A DNA stretch of 64,000 nucleotides from Sitta carolinensis (GCA_032173965.1 CM063288.1:14612501-14676500); one strand, 5' to 3'; positions 9,869-22,100 are shown, counted from the first letter of the stretch. The notes: a model not told the origin generated them from the sequence alone. Program-made: numbers and translations.

Positions 9869-12800
9869 TTCGAAGTCCACTGCAGTACAGACAAGGGGTA
9901 GCCCAGCCACTGAGCGCCACTCCCCAGGCAGATGTGGTGGAAGGGCTGTCCTGAGCCATCCTTGTCCTCTCCTTCCCAGCTCGCATCCTAGATACCAATG
10001 TGGGCTCGGCACAAATACCGTAGCCAGAGACCCCTGAGCCTCACAATCCCCCAATGCACAAATTGCCAGTATCTCCGGGTGTGCCTCAACCCTCCCCAGC
10101 TTCCAAATCTGCCCCTTCTGGTTCTCTCATCCTAAATGCAGAGGGGTGCTGCTGGGTGCTGAGCATGGGAGCACCTCATCATTGCCACCCCAGAGGGTGA
10201 CTTAAGTCCTCCTGAAGTCACTCTCATTCCTAGCCCAGCCCAGGCTCCAACCCCGGTCCTAAATATTAGTGCAGCCTGTAAACAGCCTCGTCCAGCCAGG
10301 GATCCTTAAGGGAGTGGGCAGCTGCGGGGGTCGCTTGGTGCCCCATCCTGGGAGCTGAGGTGATCTGGGGGGTGAGGGTGGTTGCAACCCAAATGTCCAT
10401 CATCCTCCCCCCTGGTTCCTGTGGGGACAGGAGAGGCAATGCCATCCCAGCATGGGGTGTGTGGGGTCGAAGGAAGCTATGTGGGATGGATTTTGGTACT
10501 CTAGGCTCCCAGGGCCATGTAGACTTGCTTTGTAGGGAGAGGATGGAGCATCGCCCTGTGTCCCCTTCCCAGTGTCTGTGGTGGCCTCATTGTGACACCA
10601 CCATGGGGCCCTGTGAGCTAACCCTCACCCTGCAAAAGCATCCTCCCCAAAAGGCAAGGTCCATGGGGATCTGCTGCCCTCTGCCTGCTCCCATCCCACC
10701 CTGGGGGCACGTCTCCTTTCTCTGCAGCCAAAGGCTTTCAAGTTTTGGGAAATTAAACAATAAAACAAACAAACAAACAAAAAAATAAAAGCAAGAAAGA
10801 GGAAGAGAGAAGGAAGAAAGGGTCCTGGGAAAGGTGGTACTGGCCTATGACAGTCAGGAGGTTTTGCACAGGAATCAGCAAGCGGACAGTGTCAACAATG
10901 GTGTCCAGTGGCCCTTGGGGTTTGCACAAGCTGCTCCTCCTGCTGTCTTCACCCCATTCTTCACTCCACTTGCACCTCAGCATTAACCCACTACTCTGGT
11001 TAAACCAAGCCTACTCCATGAACCCTGCAGAGCCTGGAGGGGTCCCTCTCTCAGCCCCCACCATGCTCCCCTCCAGCAATGCAGAGTTACCCCACTCCAA
11101 AAGGCTTTTTTGGGGGCAGATCTATATTTGGTGGCACACTTCCTTCTTTTCAGCATGGGAAGGTGCTTTGTCCCCAGTCTGAAATGTGTTCTGCTGGGTC
11201 TCCGTGGAAGTCCATAGGCAAAACTCACCCCCACTGTCACTTGGAGGGAAATAACTGCAGGTCCTGCCGTCCATCAGAGTAACATCCTGGTGGGGGGCCC
11301 ACGGGGTGCTTAGGGGCGTAATGTCATCTCATGGGAGGCTATGAGGGCTCCCAGTCTGTGATGGTAAGAAGCCTTCACCAGAACCCCTTAGCGCTGAGTC
11401 CCCCTTGTCCCATCCCCACTGGTGTGGCTTCAGTGGTGCTGTGAACCTCCATTTTTCTCTGCCCAGGTCCAGGAAGCTCAAAGGGATTTGGGGGTTCAGG
11501 AACCTTCCACCTGAAATCAGCTGTGTCCTTTAGCCAGTGCTGGCTGCCAGCTCCAGCCGTGGCAGTAGGATGTGGTCCCCAGACACAGCACCCAGACCCC
11601 ACAGCTCCCTTTCTTCCATTTGCTGCAGGATCTCCTACCAGCACCAACATCGTGGAGACCCTTGTCATGGATAAGCAAGAGGCAAGAGTCCCAAAATCAA
11701 ATGCAAATGTTAAAAACAACAAATGAGTCAGGAAGGCAGCCGAGGGCTGTCCCAGCATGCCCAAGGCAGTGGGTCTCCATGGTGTGGTGGCTGCTGTCAC
11801 GCAACAAGGAGCTGGGTCCCAGGTTAAAGGCAAGTGCCCATCACAGGATCTTACTGTAGGGTGGTGGAAATCAGCCGTGGCAACATGAGCAGTATCCTCA
11901 ATGCAAAAGGATGAAGATGGCATTTTCCTACCCATGGGGAAAGCTATAAACCAGCCTTAACAAAAAACCACAATGAAACAAAGTGGAGGTTTGGGGTTTT
12001 TTTTCCCCCTGGAGCAAACCACATTTTTTGTCTGTGAAAAAAAAAATCAAAAAGTCTCCATAGTTGGTCGTCTTTGTGGTGGCAAAGGGTGGTGAAGAGT
12101 TTTGGCCCCGATTCCCCTGTCCCCATGTAGGGATACTTCAGTCTGAACAGTGATGCAGTCCTCAGTGTTGATGAGGCCCTGATTCCACAGGCGCCAGTGC
12201 TCCTCCATAACTCTACTTCTGTGCTTAATCCAGCAGGTAATTATTTGTTTTGGGAGGGGCAGCATATCCCCCAGTTGCATATTACATTGAAACTTCCAGA
12301 TTTCAAGGTGAAGTGTTAAAAGGAGGGAAAGCCATGTCAATGCACACACGCATGCAGGTGACAAACACGTTCGCACCTGGATGGACAAAGGTCAGAGTCC
12401 TGCTTGTCCAAGAAAATTTCTAACCTTCCAGTCAAGATGAACTGGACAGGGATGACTGTATTTCCTTTTGCGATGATTTTTTTTTAAGTCCACAGATACT
12501 TTCTGGGGGCATTTGTGCTGTTGCAGGATCAGCGTTTTCCCTCCCGGGCTTATCTCCAGACACAAAGCAAACAGTCCCACATCTCCTCCCTTGCGGCAAT
12601 CTGCCGGGACTGGGGGCAGTCAATTGAGATGGAAATCAACTCAAGTGTGTCCCAGCAACATGGGGAGGAGACTCTGGTGGTCTGCAAGGGGAATGCTGGT
12701 GGCCACAAGATTTTCTCTCAAGACCCTTTAGAAATCAACTAGCTAACAAAAAAAAAAAACCAAAAACAAACAAAAAAAAATTAAAAATAAAAACGAACCT

Positions 12801-12982
12801 GCCCAAAACCCGTACTGGAAAATCACCAACTTGGAGAGCTTCCTACATTGGGGTGACCTCTGCTTGTGGCAGAGGGGTGCAGGCAGAACTGGGGAGAGGT
12901 GCAGGATGGCAGAGCAGCCATGGCTGGTTTGTCTCTGGCTCTATCCTTTCCTTGCTGAGTCCTTGTTGTCAAAAGGCTGTTG

Positions 12983-13008
12983 TAGATTCCGAGTCCTCAG
13001 TTTCTTCA
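12983..13008 (-). promoter_or_regulatory. IGFBP5: Candidate conserved block in IGFBP5 3' UTR
   Basis: On the - strand the sequence GAAACTGAGGACTCGGAATC resembles, as I recall it, a stretch of the early human IGFBP5 3' UTR. It follows the purine tract. Conservation suggests an RNA-level function, but this rests on memory and needs an alignment. Confidence 0.4.
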
Positions 13009-13015
13009 GGGTTTA

Positions 13016-13204
13016 TTTTTCTCTCTTCTTTTCCTTTTCTCTTCTTTCTTTTCTCTTCTCTTTTTTCATTTTCTTTTTTCTTTTCTCTTTTTTCTTTCTT
13101 TTCTCTCATTTTACTTTTCCTTTCCTTACTTCTCTCCTTTCTTTTCCTTTCTGTTTTTTTTTCATTTTTCTTCCTTTCTCTGTTTTCTTTTCCTTTCTTT
13201 TTTC
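13016..13204 (-). repeat. IGFBP5: Purine-rich (GAAA/GGAAA) tract in IGFBP5 3' UTR
   Basis: About 189 bases are almost pure pyrimidine on + (T/C runs) and therefore A/G in the IGFBP5 mRNA, with only about ten interruptions. It is a degenerate GAAA-like simple repeat placed between the miR-143 type site and the candidate conserved block. It reads openly in several frames, which explains the apparent low-complexity ORFs here. Confidence 0.9.
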
Positions 13205-13212
13205 GTCTTACA

Positions 13213-13220
13213 TGAGATGA
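13213..13220 (-). promoter_or_regulatory. IGFBP5: miR-143-3p 8-mer seed match in IGFBP5 3' UTR
   Basis: The - strand reads TCATCTCA, the complement of miR-143-3p bases 2-8 followed by A, about 95 bases after the stop codon. IGFBP5 is a reported miR-143 target in mammals. As I recall the human 3' UTR, the surrounding TTTCATCTCAT is also present early in it. Confidence 0.6.
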
Positions 13221-13315
13221 AAGGAATCGGAGTCCCAGGGCGTGGGGAGGTGCGGAGGGGAGGGTGGAGGGGAGTCTGGGTAGATAGTGATGGGACGGAG
13301 GGAGGGGATGCGGCT

Positions 13316-13447
13316 TCACTCCACATTGCTGCTGTCGAACGCGTGGCACTGCAGGTCTCCGCTCAGGAAGTCAGTCCCTGGCAGCTTCATGCCATACTTG
13401 TCCACACACCAACACAACCCACGCTTCCGGCCCCGGGAGGGCTTGCA
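13316..13447 (-). CDS. IGFBP5: IGFBP5 exon 4 (C-terminus and stop)
   Basis: This exon has 43 codons plus TGA (13316-13318), residues 227-269. It begins C-K-P-S-R-G-R-K-R-G-L-C-W-C-V and ends F-D-S-S-N-V-E, the same ending as mammalian IGFBP5. It carries four of the six thyroglobulin type-1 cysteines (residues 227, 238, 240, 260) and the second half of the basic heparin-binding and nuclear-localisation stretch. That stretch also contacts the acid-labile subunit and matrix proteins. The segment L-P-G-T-D-F-L-S-G-D differs from the mammalian M-E-Y-V-D-G-D version at several positions. The acceptor (cccag|TGC) is canonical. Confidence 0.97.
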   Translation of the reverse strand, partial: CKPSRGRKRGLCWCVDKYGMKLPGTDFLSGDLQCHAFDSSNVE

Positions 13448-13835
13448 CTGGGGAGACACCAAAGGGCAGAGATCAGGAGCTGGCCACCAGCTGCTGTGTG
13501 GCTCCCTCCCTGGGGATCAGGCCTTGCCCCTTTCACAGCAGCGATGCAATCCTCATAGTAGGATCTGGTTCCTGCTCTCTGCTTTCAGCATTATCACTGT
13601 CCCTGCTGCTACCCCAGCCCAGGGGTCTCTGCCTATTCCCCCTCCCTCACCAGCTCCTTCAGGATGCTTGCTTCAGGCCAGATGGCTCTTGGAGCCATCA
13701 GCAAGGCCACCCGCCACCAAATGTGTCTGGAGATGCTTGCAGCAACACCCCAACTAACCCAGCAAAGGAAAAAACTTTTCCATCCTTCTCCCACCCAGGG
13801 CAGAGAAAGGCCTTCCTGGATGGGGAACATCTTAC
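13448..13835 (-). other. IGFBP5: IGFBP5 intron 3
   Basis: This is a short (388-base) phase-0 intron with canonical ends. No repeat or RNA gene is visible in it. Confidence 0.9.
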
Positions 13836-13955
13836 CTGCTTCCTCTTGTAGAAGCCCTTGCGGTCACAGTTGGGGAGGTGGACAGCGCGGGGGACCATCC
13901 GCTGGCTACTCTTCAGCTCCTGCAGGGATGCCTCCATGTGCCTGCGGCACGGGCC
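13836..13955 (-). CDS. IGFBP5: IGFBP5 exon 3 (C-domain start, basic stretch)
   Basis: This exon has 40 codons (residues 187-226) and is phase 0 at both ends. It runs from G-P-C-R-R-H-M-E-A-S-L-Q-E-L to D-R-K-G-F-Y-K-R-K-Q and is almost identical to mammalian IGFBP5. It holds cysteines 189 and 216 of the thyroglobulin type-1 fold and the first half of the heparin-binding and nuclear-localisation region. The donor is CAG|gtaaga and the acceptor is tgcag|GGC. Only 165 bases of intron 2 (13956-14120) separate it from exon 2. Confidence 0.97.
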
Positions 13956-14120
13956 CTGCACACAGGCAGATCAAATGTGAGAAGGGGAGCACCTCACAGA
14001 ACCTTCCAGCTGCAAAAGCACCCAGGTCCCCCCCAGCTAGCACCCATTTCCCAGGGGTAAAAGCCCTCCCGCAGTCACCTTCCCATGGGAACCTCATGGA
14101 GGGAAGGTGAAGGCACCCAC

Positions 14121-14347
14121 CAGCTCAAACTCCTGCCGCAGCTCGGGAATGACAACACGAGGGTGAGCCGTGTTCTCAGCCATGCCCACAAACTTGGCCA
14201 GGGTCAGCTTCTTCCGGCGGTCCTTCTTCAGGGCTTCAGCCTTGAGCTCAGAGAGGCGCCCGTGCTTGGGCCGGTAGGCCTTGGGTGGGTAGGTCTCCTC
14301 TGTCATCTCTGATGTGGTTGGCTCCTCATGCTCCCGGGACTCTCGTT
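14121..14347 (-). CDS. IGFBP5: IGFBP5 exon 2 (linker domain)
   Basis: This 227-base exon completes the codon split by intron 1 and adds 75 codons (residues 111-186). It begins E-R-E-S-R-E-H-E-E-P-T-T-S-E-M, and further family blocks are R-P-K-H, S-E-L-K-A-E-A, K-K-D-R-R-K-K-L and E-N-T-A-H-P-R. The K-K-D-R-R-K-K-L-T cluster is the linker basic region. The linker is the main target of IGFBP5-cleaving proteases such as PAPP-A2. Its end (E-L-R-Q-E-F-E-L) is more hydrophobic than the mammalian R-Q-E-S-E-Q. The donor CTG|gtgggt is weaker than the others but preserves frame into exon 3. Confidence 0.95.
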
Positions 14348-17300
14348 CTGCAAGGGAAGGGGTACCAAACTGTCATGTTTCCATGAGATGAGAGGGGCTT
14401 GCTTTTGCACATAGAGCCTCCTGCCCAACCACAGAGGAGATCTTTGCACCAGGCAGGATGAAAACAACCAAAGGAATCATTTTCCCAACTGCTGCCTAGA
14501 GCCTTGGCTTTATCCCACTGTGTGGGACTTCACAAGGTTTTTGTGGGACCTCTGGGCTTATGACAGGAAAGTGTCTAGAGGGCATGGAGGAGTCAGAGGT
14601 TTAGGATGTGTTTCTACATACAACAGCCATCATTGTTTTTGTGGAAAAAGACCAGTGTGAGGGTCATCCTACCTCCAGGAAGGGTCAGATGACACACAAA
14701 TGAGGCAGAGAAACCCCTGTTTATCCATGCTGAGAGGATTAAGTGATGAATTCATACTTCGCCCTGCCTTGAGAAGGCAAGAGCACAAGCCAGGAATGCT
14801 TGAAGATTTGACAACTCCAAATCCAAGGTCAATCACATGGCACAGCCACTATTTGGCTGGGCAGGCATTTCGGCAGTGATACCAAAGATGTGGCTGACAA
14901 GTGCTGGGATCTCCAGGGTCCTCAGCTTGTAGCCCCACTCATGGTATCAAACCAGCTCCCATCTGCTGGCACACACCAAGCAGCCAGCAAAGCCAAGGGT
15001 AACACTGCCAAATAATGCTGCCTGACTGTCACTGATGGTACTGACGGCAAAGGGGGACCATGTTTAGGTTCTGTCTGTGGCACCCATCTTCCTGCAGACC
15101 CTCCAGCACAACCTCTGCTGGTAGGATGCAGTCAGGATCCCTGAGCAGTTATATATAGGAGCAAACTGGTGACAGCTAAGTTAAGTTAAATGACTTGTGA
15201 CATTTAGTACAACCATCAGAGTGAAAAAGGGTTATTTCTTGACTAAATATGAATACAGTTTAAAGTTCCTGAGGTTCCTGGTCTCATGACCCCTGGGTCC
15301 CCAGCCTTCCAGTGCTGATGACAAGTACATGCTGGGACCAGCAAGTGACCAGAGGAAACTTACTACAGCAGAAGGAAAGCATCAGAATAGTTGAAATCTA
15401 TCCCTGAATAGCATCTCTTGCAATTTCTATGCCAGTGAACCCCGCTCATCCCCTCCTACAGGAGGGAAAAAGGCTCAGGATTAAAATAAAAGCAGATATA
15501 CACCCACAACAAGGCAAACAGGATTCTTTCTGCAGATTATCTGCTTCCTGGAGCCCAGATGCAGCACCAGGAGGGAGAAAGGTGAAGAGGATGCCACTTC
15601 TGCCCAGGGGTGCCTGAGGATGCCCAGCAGGGGGACAGACGAGATGCTCAGTGGCAGATGGAAGCACTAGACTGTCACCGACACCTCAACTGTGGAGTTT
15701 AGAGGTGACTGAGCAGATAGGCTGGTCACTGGGCGCCCAGGCCAAATACAAGTACAAGTCTCCTATTCCTCCTTGCCAAGGTGACCTTGCACTCCCAGCA
15801 AAAAATTGAAAGTTTCTCATGCCACTTATTTATTAAAGTGACCCTTTGTTTTTTTCTGTTTCCACAAGAACAGCACTGGATTAGCATCCTCAACTCTAGA
15901 CCCTCCTAACTGCCAAGAGCAACATAAACAACCCCTTGCACCATCCCCAGGACTCAGGTGGCTACCCAGGATGGGGTCATTTTGCTATTTTGCCCCATGA
16001 TGCTCATATGCTTGGGGTTTTATTCCTTGTTGCAGGACTCAACTGCCTGCACAGATCAGGGCTCCTCTACTCTAAGAGGATGACAGACAGGGGATAGAGA
16101 ATAAATTGAGTAAACTAGGAATTAGTCCTCAGAGAATGAAACAATACAAGGTGCAACTGAGGTGCACCCTTTGACTCAAAAGATATTCTGGCAACTCAAG
16201 GTCCGAAAGAAGAACAGAAGCATCTGCAGTGACTAAGCCTTTCTTATGGCAGTGAAACATGCTGTGTTCTGTCCAGGAATCCCCTCTGGCACCTGTGTCC
16301 AGGGCTGGAGAAGGTACTGCCAGAGTATCTCCCCAGGCTGCCCTACAGTAATAAGGAGAGGGAAGTTTCACATTGGTGCTGGCACTCCCCCAGTAACACA
16401 GGAGGGGCATGGCTCATTACCTCTGCAGTAATAAATAAGTGAGGCACAGCTTTTTAGGGCCATCCTAGCAAATAAAAACAAATAACAAATAAGGATACCA
16501 AGCAGCAAGGATTCAGTCAGAAAAACAGTACAGGGTGTCCAGTCCCCAGGATTCACCATGCAATGGGTGTTTGCAGCAGCTCAGACTGCTCACGTGGTCA
16601 GCAGCTTTACTCTCCTGCAAGCACATTATCCCTCCTCTCCCTGAAAGCTGCCGGCAAGCCAGAGTGAGCTGGGGACTAATGTGGAGCCCTTTCAGCAAGG
16701 AGTTATGGGAGCCACAGGAACCCTGTGCTCTTGCAGACAACTAATGTGCACTAAAAGCTGTCTAGATCCCAACCTGACTCTGGTGCTTTCTGCAGGGCTG
16801 AAAAAGCACCTAGAACTGACCCCCTTCACTCTCCCTGGCATGCATGTGTTCCCCCTCAAGTGGGAGCATATGCTTGGGATGTCATACAACAAGAGATAAC
16901 AGTGATGGGGAGTCAGCTGTGACTCAGCAGTGGTATCTAGTTTGAGTCTTTATATCCCAGTGATAACTCCATGGATGCCTTGAAGGGATCCCTTTCCTAC
17001 ATTCTCTTATGTTTTTTATAGCCTAATTTCCTTCAACAACAAGGCTGACACAAACCATTCTTCTTAACAAGGCAATTTTGACAAATTGAAGGGCAGAGGT
17101 CTCTGACAGAAACTCCTGACAAGCTCTAGGCAGCTGGAAAGAGGCCTCCCCAGTGCCAAGAGGAGAGGGAAAGGCAGAGCTGGGGCATGTAGTGCCCATG
17201 CAGCCCCTCCGTTCTCTTCCTGGCTGGCCCATCCACCTCAAGCTGCCCACTGCCACCAGACCAGACACTCACGTCAGCATCTCCAGAGCTCCTGCACCCA

Positions 17301-19147
17301 CCTGCTCATCCTCACCCACCAGCTCATTCATTACCTCTGTCTGCCCCCAGGCTGGCTCCTGGCAGGCACCACTTGGCATTGCTGGGCCTCCATGCCTGAG
17401 GGGATGCTGGCAGGTGCAACGCCCGTTTCCCCACATGAGCCCTACTTGTGTCGACTCAGGAAGGAGTTCAGGCTGGAGTTCCTCCTCCCTCTCTGTCAGG
17501 TTCTGACCTGCCACACAGCCCCTTCCCGCCTACTCCCATCTGCCTGCCAGCTTGGTGGCCACCTGCAGAGGCAGAGCTGCCTCTGGGGGCACAAGACAAG
17601 GGCAAAGAATGCTGCATCCCTGTGGGCTTAGGCCATGGGAAGGAAGGCCCTACTCACGGTGCCCCCAGATGAGGGACAGTGGGAAGCAGGAGGTGGGTGG
17701 CTTGCACAGCTCCATTCCTTCTCCCCACAGCTCAGGAGGGGATCACCTCCCAGTAGAGGTCCCAAGCTTACTGGCACAGAAAAATGACACAAAAGAATGA
17801 CACTGCTATCCAAGATGAGGATGCCTGGCTAGTTTGGAGATGGCACATGGGCTGTAGCCACCTCAAAGGGATGTTGACCCTACAGCCAAGGCAGGAAACT
17901 GAACTCAACTCAGAGCCACCCCATGGCTTCATATCTAGTCTGATCCACTGTTGTCCAGGGAAAGAGGGGCAAGCATCTGGAAAGGCTCTTGACCCAGACC
18001 AGGCTAAAAAGACTGTGCTGTTGACACCTCAATCCATGAGCCCTGGGAAGCAGAAAATACCCACAGCAGAGCATGGGCTGTCCTATGCCCTGGGCTGGGG
18101 CATAGTGTTTTCTCTCTACTCCAGGCTAGCCAGAGGAAGCTCCCTAACAGGAACCACTTCCAACCATTCCCTGCAGATGGGAAGGGGAGTAGCAAAATAC
18201 CAGGCGCTGTTTCTGGGAAGCCACAAATTGCTCCTGTTTGGCTGCCTGCTGTCCTCAAGAGACACCACCCAGAGCAGACTGCACATCATCCTGCCCTGTA
18301 TCAAAACTCGGCCTGGTGCTTTGGGCTCATGTAAATTCCCAATAAGGTGGTGGGTGCACTCACATGGGGGAGCGGAGTGTGTGGGAACACTGCATCCCTG
18401 CCTGCTGACATTACAGTCTGGAGCACGAAACTTTTTCCAAATGGCTGGGAGGCTCAAATTTTTGTAACACATTTTCATTGGTTTCTGGCAGAAAGGATCT
18501 ATTGACCACTGCTCCTAATGAACCGTACTCGTTACAGCCACAGCCCACTGCTAGAGGACTTGCTGTCCTGTTCAACACCACCCCCAAAAGCCACACGCAC
18601 CTAAGAAGTACATACACAACCACAGTGCAATCCTGCTAAACAGCCCTCTTGATTATTATCATGATCATTATTATTTACAGCATAGGCACTAACATAATAC
18701 ACCACTTAAGCAGGAAGGTGTTGGAGAAAGCCTTTATGGGGATCTCAGTTAAACCTCTAGCACAGGAACAACACAAATGTCACTCATGGACACTTTGAGA
18801 ATTAGACCAGTCCTTCCTCTGCCCCAAAATCAGCCATCTCTGTTCAGAAGTGCTCATTGCGTATGGGGCTTATACAGGAATTCTGTTCTTAGGTACCTGG
18901 CTGGTAAAAACCCTGAGTATTTTCCCCAGTTGCTCTTCCCATTTGTTGCCACTCCAGAGGAGAGGACATGCTTGACCTACAGCAAAACTTCCTGGTACGG
19001 GCAGGCAATTCCTCCCTGACCTGGACTTGCACTTGTGGCCATGATGGGAAAATAAAAATTCCTCCTTCCTGGTCAGCACATAGGGACAGCCACTATGTTT
19101 GCATTCTCAAGATGCAGGCAGGGAAAGGATGCAAAAAGAGGAGAGTA

Positions 19148-19177
19148 ATCTCATCTCATCTCATCTCATCTCATCTC
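19148..19177. repeat. (ATCTC)6 pentanucleotide microsatellite
   Basis: These are six perfect ATCTC units in IGFBP5 intron 1. Confidence 0.95.
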
Positions 19178-22100
19178 GAACCCTTTGGCAGCTGGAGAGT
19201 ACAATTGAGCAAAAGCATTCCTGAGCTCCCAGAGGCCACCAGACTCAGCCCAGGCACAAACCCAGGAGCTTTCACCCGCCTAATGCAGAACAGCAGCTCG
19301 CTTACATTCCTGTCCCAGGCCCAGCCCCCAGCGCGGCGGTGACCGGCCCCCAGCCCTGCTGGGGTGGTCAGTGGAGCGGCCGAGGCGCCGTGCCTGGACT
19401 GGGGTCACTGCTGAGACCACCGCCCTGCTGAGGTCAGGCAGTGAGCTCAGGCAGCCGCCCAGCCCGAGGCCATCTGGCACCCACTGGAGGCGGAGCAGCC
19501 AGGGCTGAGGATGGAGGCTCCAGCCAGTCCCTCCACTAGCCCAGGGTGTTGTCTACTGGAGAGCCAGCTGCAATGTGCCTTGGACTTTGAACGAACTTTT
19601 GTGCTTTGGTGGGGCCTTGGCATCAGGCCGGTGCAGTCCATCTGGCAGGGACTGGCGAGGGAGCATGCTGGTAATGCTTGCAGGTGATGAGAGGAGACAC
19701 CACACACCAAGGACAGAATAACAGCAGCCCTGCTGGGACTGCCACCCCACCTCCCACAAGTCTCAGCAACGTGCAACAGACACTTAAATCTATGTCACAT
19801 AACACCTGAATTCTAACACTGAGGTGCTCTGGATGGCCAAAATCCACGTGTAAGTCATTACAGAGATGCTGCACCCTCAAAATTGTGGCCAGCCCAATCA
19901 TTTGGCTTGGGTGATGATTTTAAGGTGAAACAAAAGTCCAGTCTCCTCTCCCGTAGTTCCAGTGATCACACTTGGGCCCCCAAAGGTCTGAAGATAAGAA
20001 AGGTAACTCACACAACCTCTTCAGCCTTGGTCCCCTTGCAGCCTGTGATGTAGTTCCCATGGGCCAAGCTGTTTTGCAGACACAGGAGCAGTAGTAAGAA
20101 ACCACAGACCCTATTTCCTTCCCTGGGAATTACGAACTTCAACAGCTGCCAAGGGCAGCAAAACACTTTTGTGATTTGCAGAGTGTGGAAGGAAGTCTTT
20201 AGCAGTCAAAGCACTGTGAAGTGCTCCCAGAAACACCAACTCTGCCCCACCACACCCAGTCACCTCCCAAAGACAGATTATCAGAATCCAATCATTCCAT
20301 GGCTCAAAAGCCACACAAGCTTTTGGATGAGGGGCTCTAGGTTATTCCAGTATCTTATACTCCTGTGACAACATGGTGGAAGTTCCTTGTTCCACTGAGA
20401 CACCTTTTAAAGGAGGGATATGGATCAGTAAGGCCAAGCTCAGAGAAGAGATGGAAAAAATCCAGAGAGTTGACTTAGAAGGCCAGGACTTCTCTCCATT
20501 TTATTAAGCCAAGAGCCAGGAGAATGCTTGGGAACAACTCAGGAATACCTGAAGAGCCTCAGAGAACAGGCACTGATGGCAGAGGGATGTGCTATTCTGT
20601 ATTTTTTTTTTTTTTTAATTGTTTGGGCTTTGCTGAACTAGCCTGGAAGACCAGCTCTTTCTCAGGTGATTAATGTCTCCTCAGCAGAAACCTGTGGATA
20701 CAGATTCTGCTGTATCAGCCAAGGCTCACCTGCAGAGCGTGAATATCAGGTGCTTGGGCTGCCCCCAGGTTCACACAGGATTCGTGGGAAAGGGAGATCA
20801 TCATCCTGATGACCTCGGTGTCCTCAACAGAGCTGGATGGTGGAGAAATGCAGCTCAGCATGTGGGAAAAGAGCTCTCAAGGGAACCAGCTCATGTTTTG
20901 GTCAGCTCTCGAAGTGCAGGACCTATCTGTAGGAGTGGATCTCTGGGTCAGCACAACTTCACAGTGCCAGCAAATGCCATGGCAGTGGGAGAGGTACAGC
21001 TATGGGAACTGGAAGCTTAAGGAAGGATCTGTATTGCTATGTGCCAGATGGTACTTTCCTGAGTTGCCCTTCCTTACTACAGTCACAAAATAAAGCTTTC
21101 TGAGAGTAACTCTGTAGAGCAAGGAGAAAAGTGGGTTTGGATATGGGGAGCTTCATGATGGTAGTTCCTTCCCTACACATTGCTAGCTGTTAGTTCAGCA
21201 GTCTCCAAAAACCCATGCTGTGCTGAAAGAGCCAAGCTTGGGCACCAGCTGGTGGGCTAGACTGGTGCTGCCTTGAGATGTAAAAATAAAGACTGTGGCT
21301 GAACAGGAGGTGTTGTCTTTTTCTCTTTCCAAGGACTTCTCAAATCCGTTTACAATCAGTTCTCCATGCAGGTGTAGGAGTTTGCAATGTCCATACAAGA
21401 CACACTAAGATCAGGTGAGGATCTGAGCCAACAGGCAGCATAGCCAGAGACTCTGGGTTCTCATGACAATGATTTCTGTCCAAGAGAGAACCCAAAATAT
21501 CTAACCAATAAAAAAATTGTGGAACTTTCCAGAGTTTCACTCTCTGGTAAGATGATGAGCAAACGTCCATCCATTCCAATTTAATAATGCTGATGTGCAC
21601 CTTCTTGCAAAATTGCAGGCACTTTGTTGCTAGATAGCAGTTTGTTTCAGCCTGACATTTCCTGAACAAAGTTATCTTCCAGAGAACTGAACTGGCAAGT
21701 GGAGGGGAAGGAAGTATTGCAGGACTAGATTTATATCAAGACGCTCCTGTTGCTGATGCACTGATGATAGGAAGATAAAACGTATTTCCTTCACATCATC
21801 TGGAAACTGCAGATGTTCCCCATTCCATATGCTGAAACTGCAGAGCTGAATTATGACCCACAGAAATTGAAATAAATAATCTTTCAATATCAGAGTGACC
21901 AAGACATATTCTTCCTTCCTGGAAAGGATGAAGTAATTCAGCCTTTCTCAGCCTTGCATCTTTTCCAATAAATCCACCCTAGTGGCAGATTTCATTGGTT
22001 GCAATAAAGGAGGCAAAACCCATACCAAGCTGCCAAGAAACTAAAAGCAGGAAAGATTAAAAAAGGAAAACTCAGAGAAGACTGCATGACAGTCTCTGCC

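Larger units (their letters stand above)
9145..13315 (-). other. IGFBP5: IGFBP5 3' untranslated region (inferred, 4.2 kb)
   Basis: A long 3' UTR is expected, because vertebrate IGFBP5 mRNA is about 6 kb. It runs from the TGA at 13316-13318 to an AATAAA on the - strand at 9162-9167. Visible contents are a miR-143-3p type 8-mer site near its start, a purine-rich tract of about 190 bases, a block that appears shared with mammalian IGFBP5, a miR-140-5p type 8-mer site, and an A/U-rich last 300 bases with homopolymer runs at about 9272-9283 and 9349-9366. Confidence 0.75.

Noticed and set aside
13012..13017. Proximal AATAAA in the IGFBP5 3' UTR as the main mRNA end
   Set aside because: IGFBP5 transcripts are typically long, and AU-rich sequence with a second signal continues to 9162. 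It is kept only as a possible minor isoform.
12831..13220. Phe/Ser-rich open frames over the T/C tract
   Set aside because: These are low-complexity translations of the pyrimidine tract, antisense to the IGFBP5 3' UTR, with no independent coding evidence.
17784..18467. 227-codon + strand open frame in IGFBP5 intron 1
   Set aside because: There is no recognisable domain, signal peptide or splice context. One frame of this length is expected by chance in 64 kb at this GC content.
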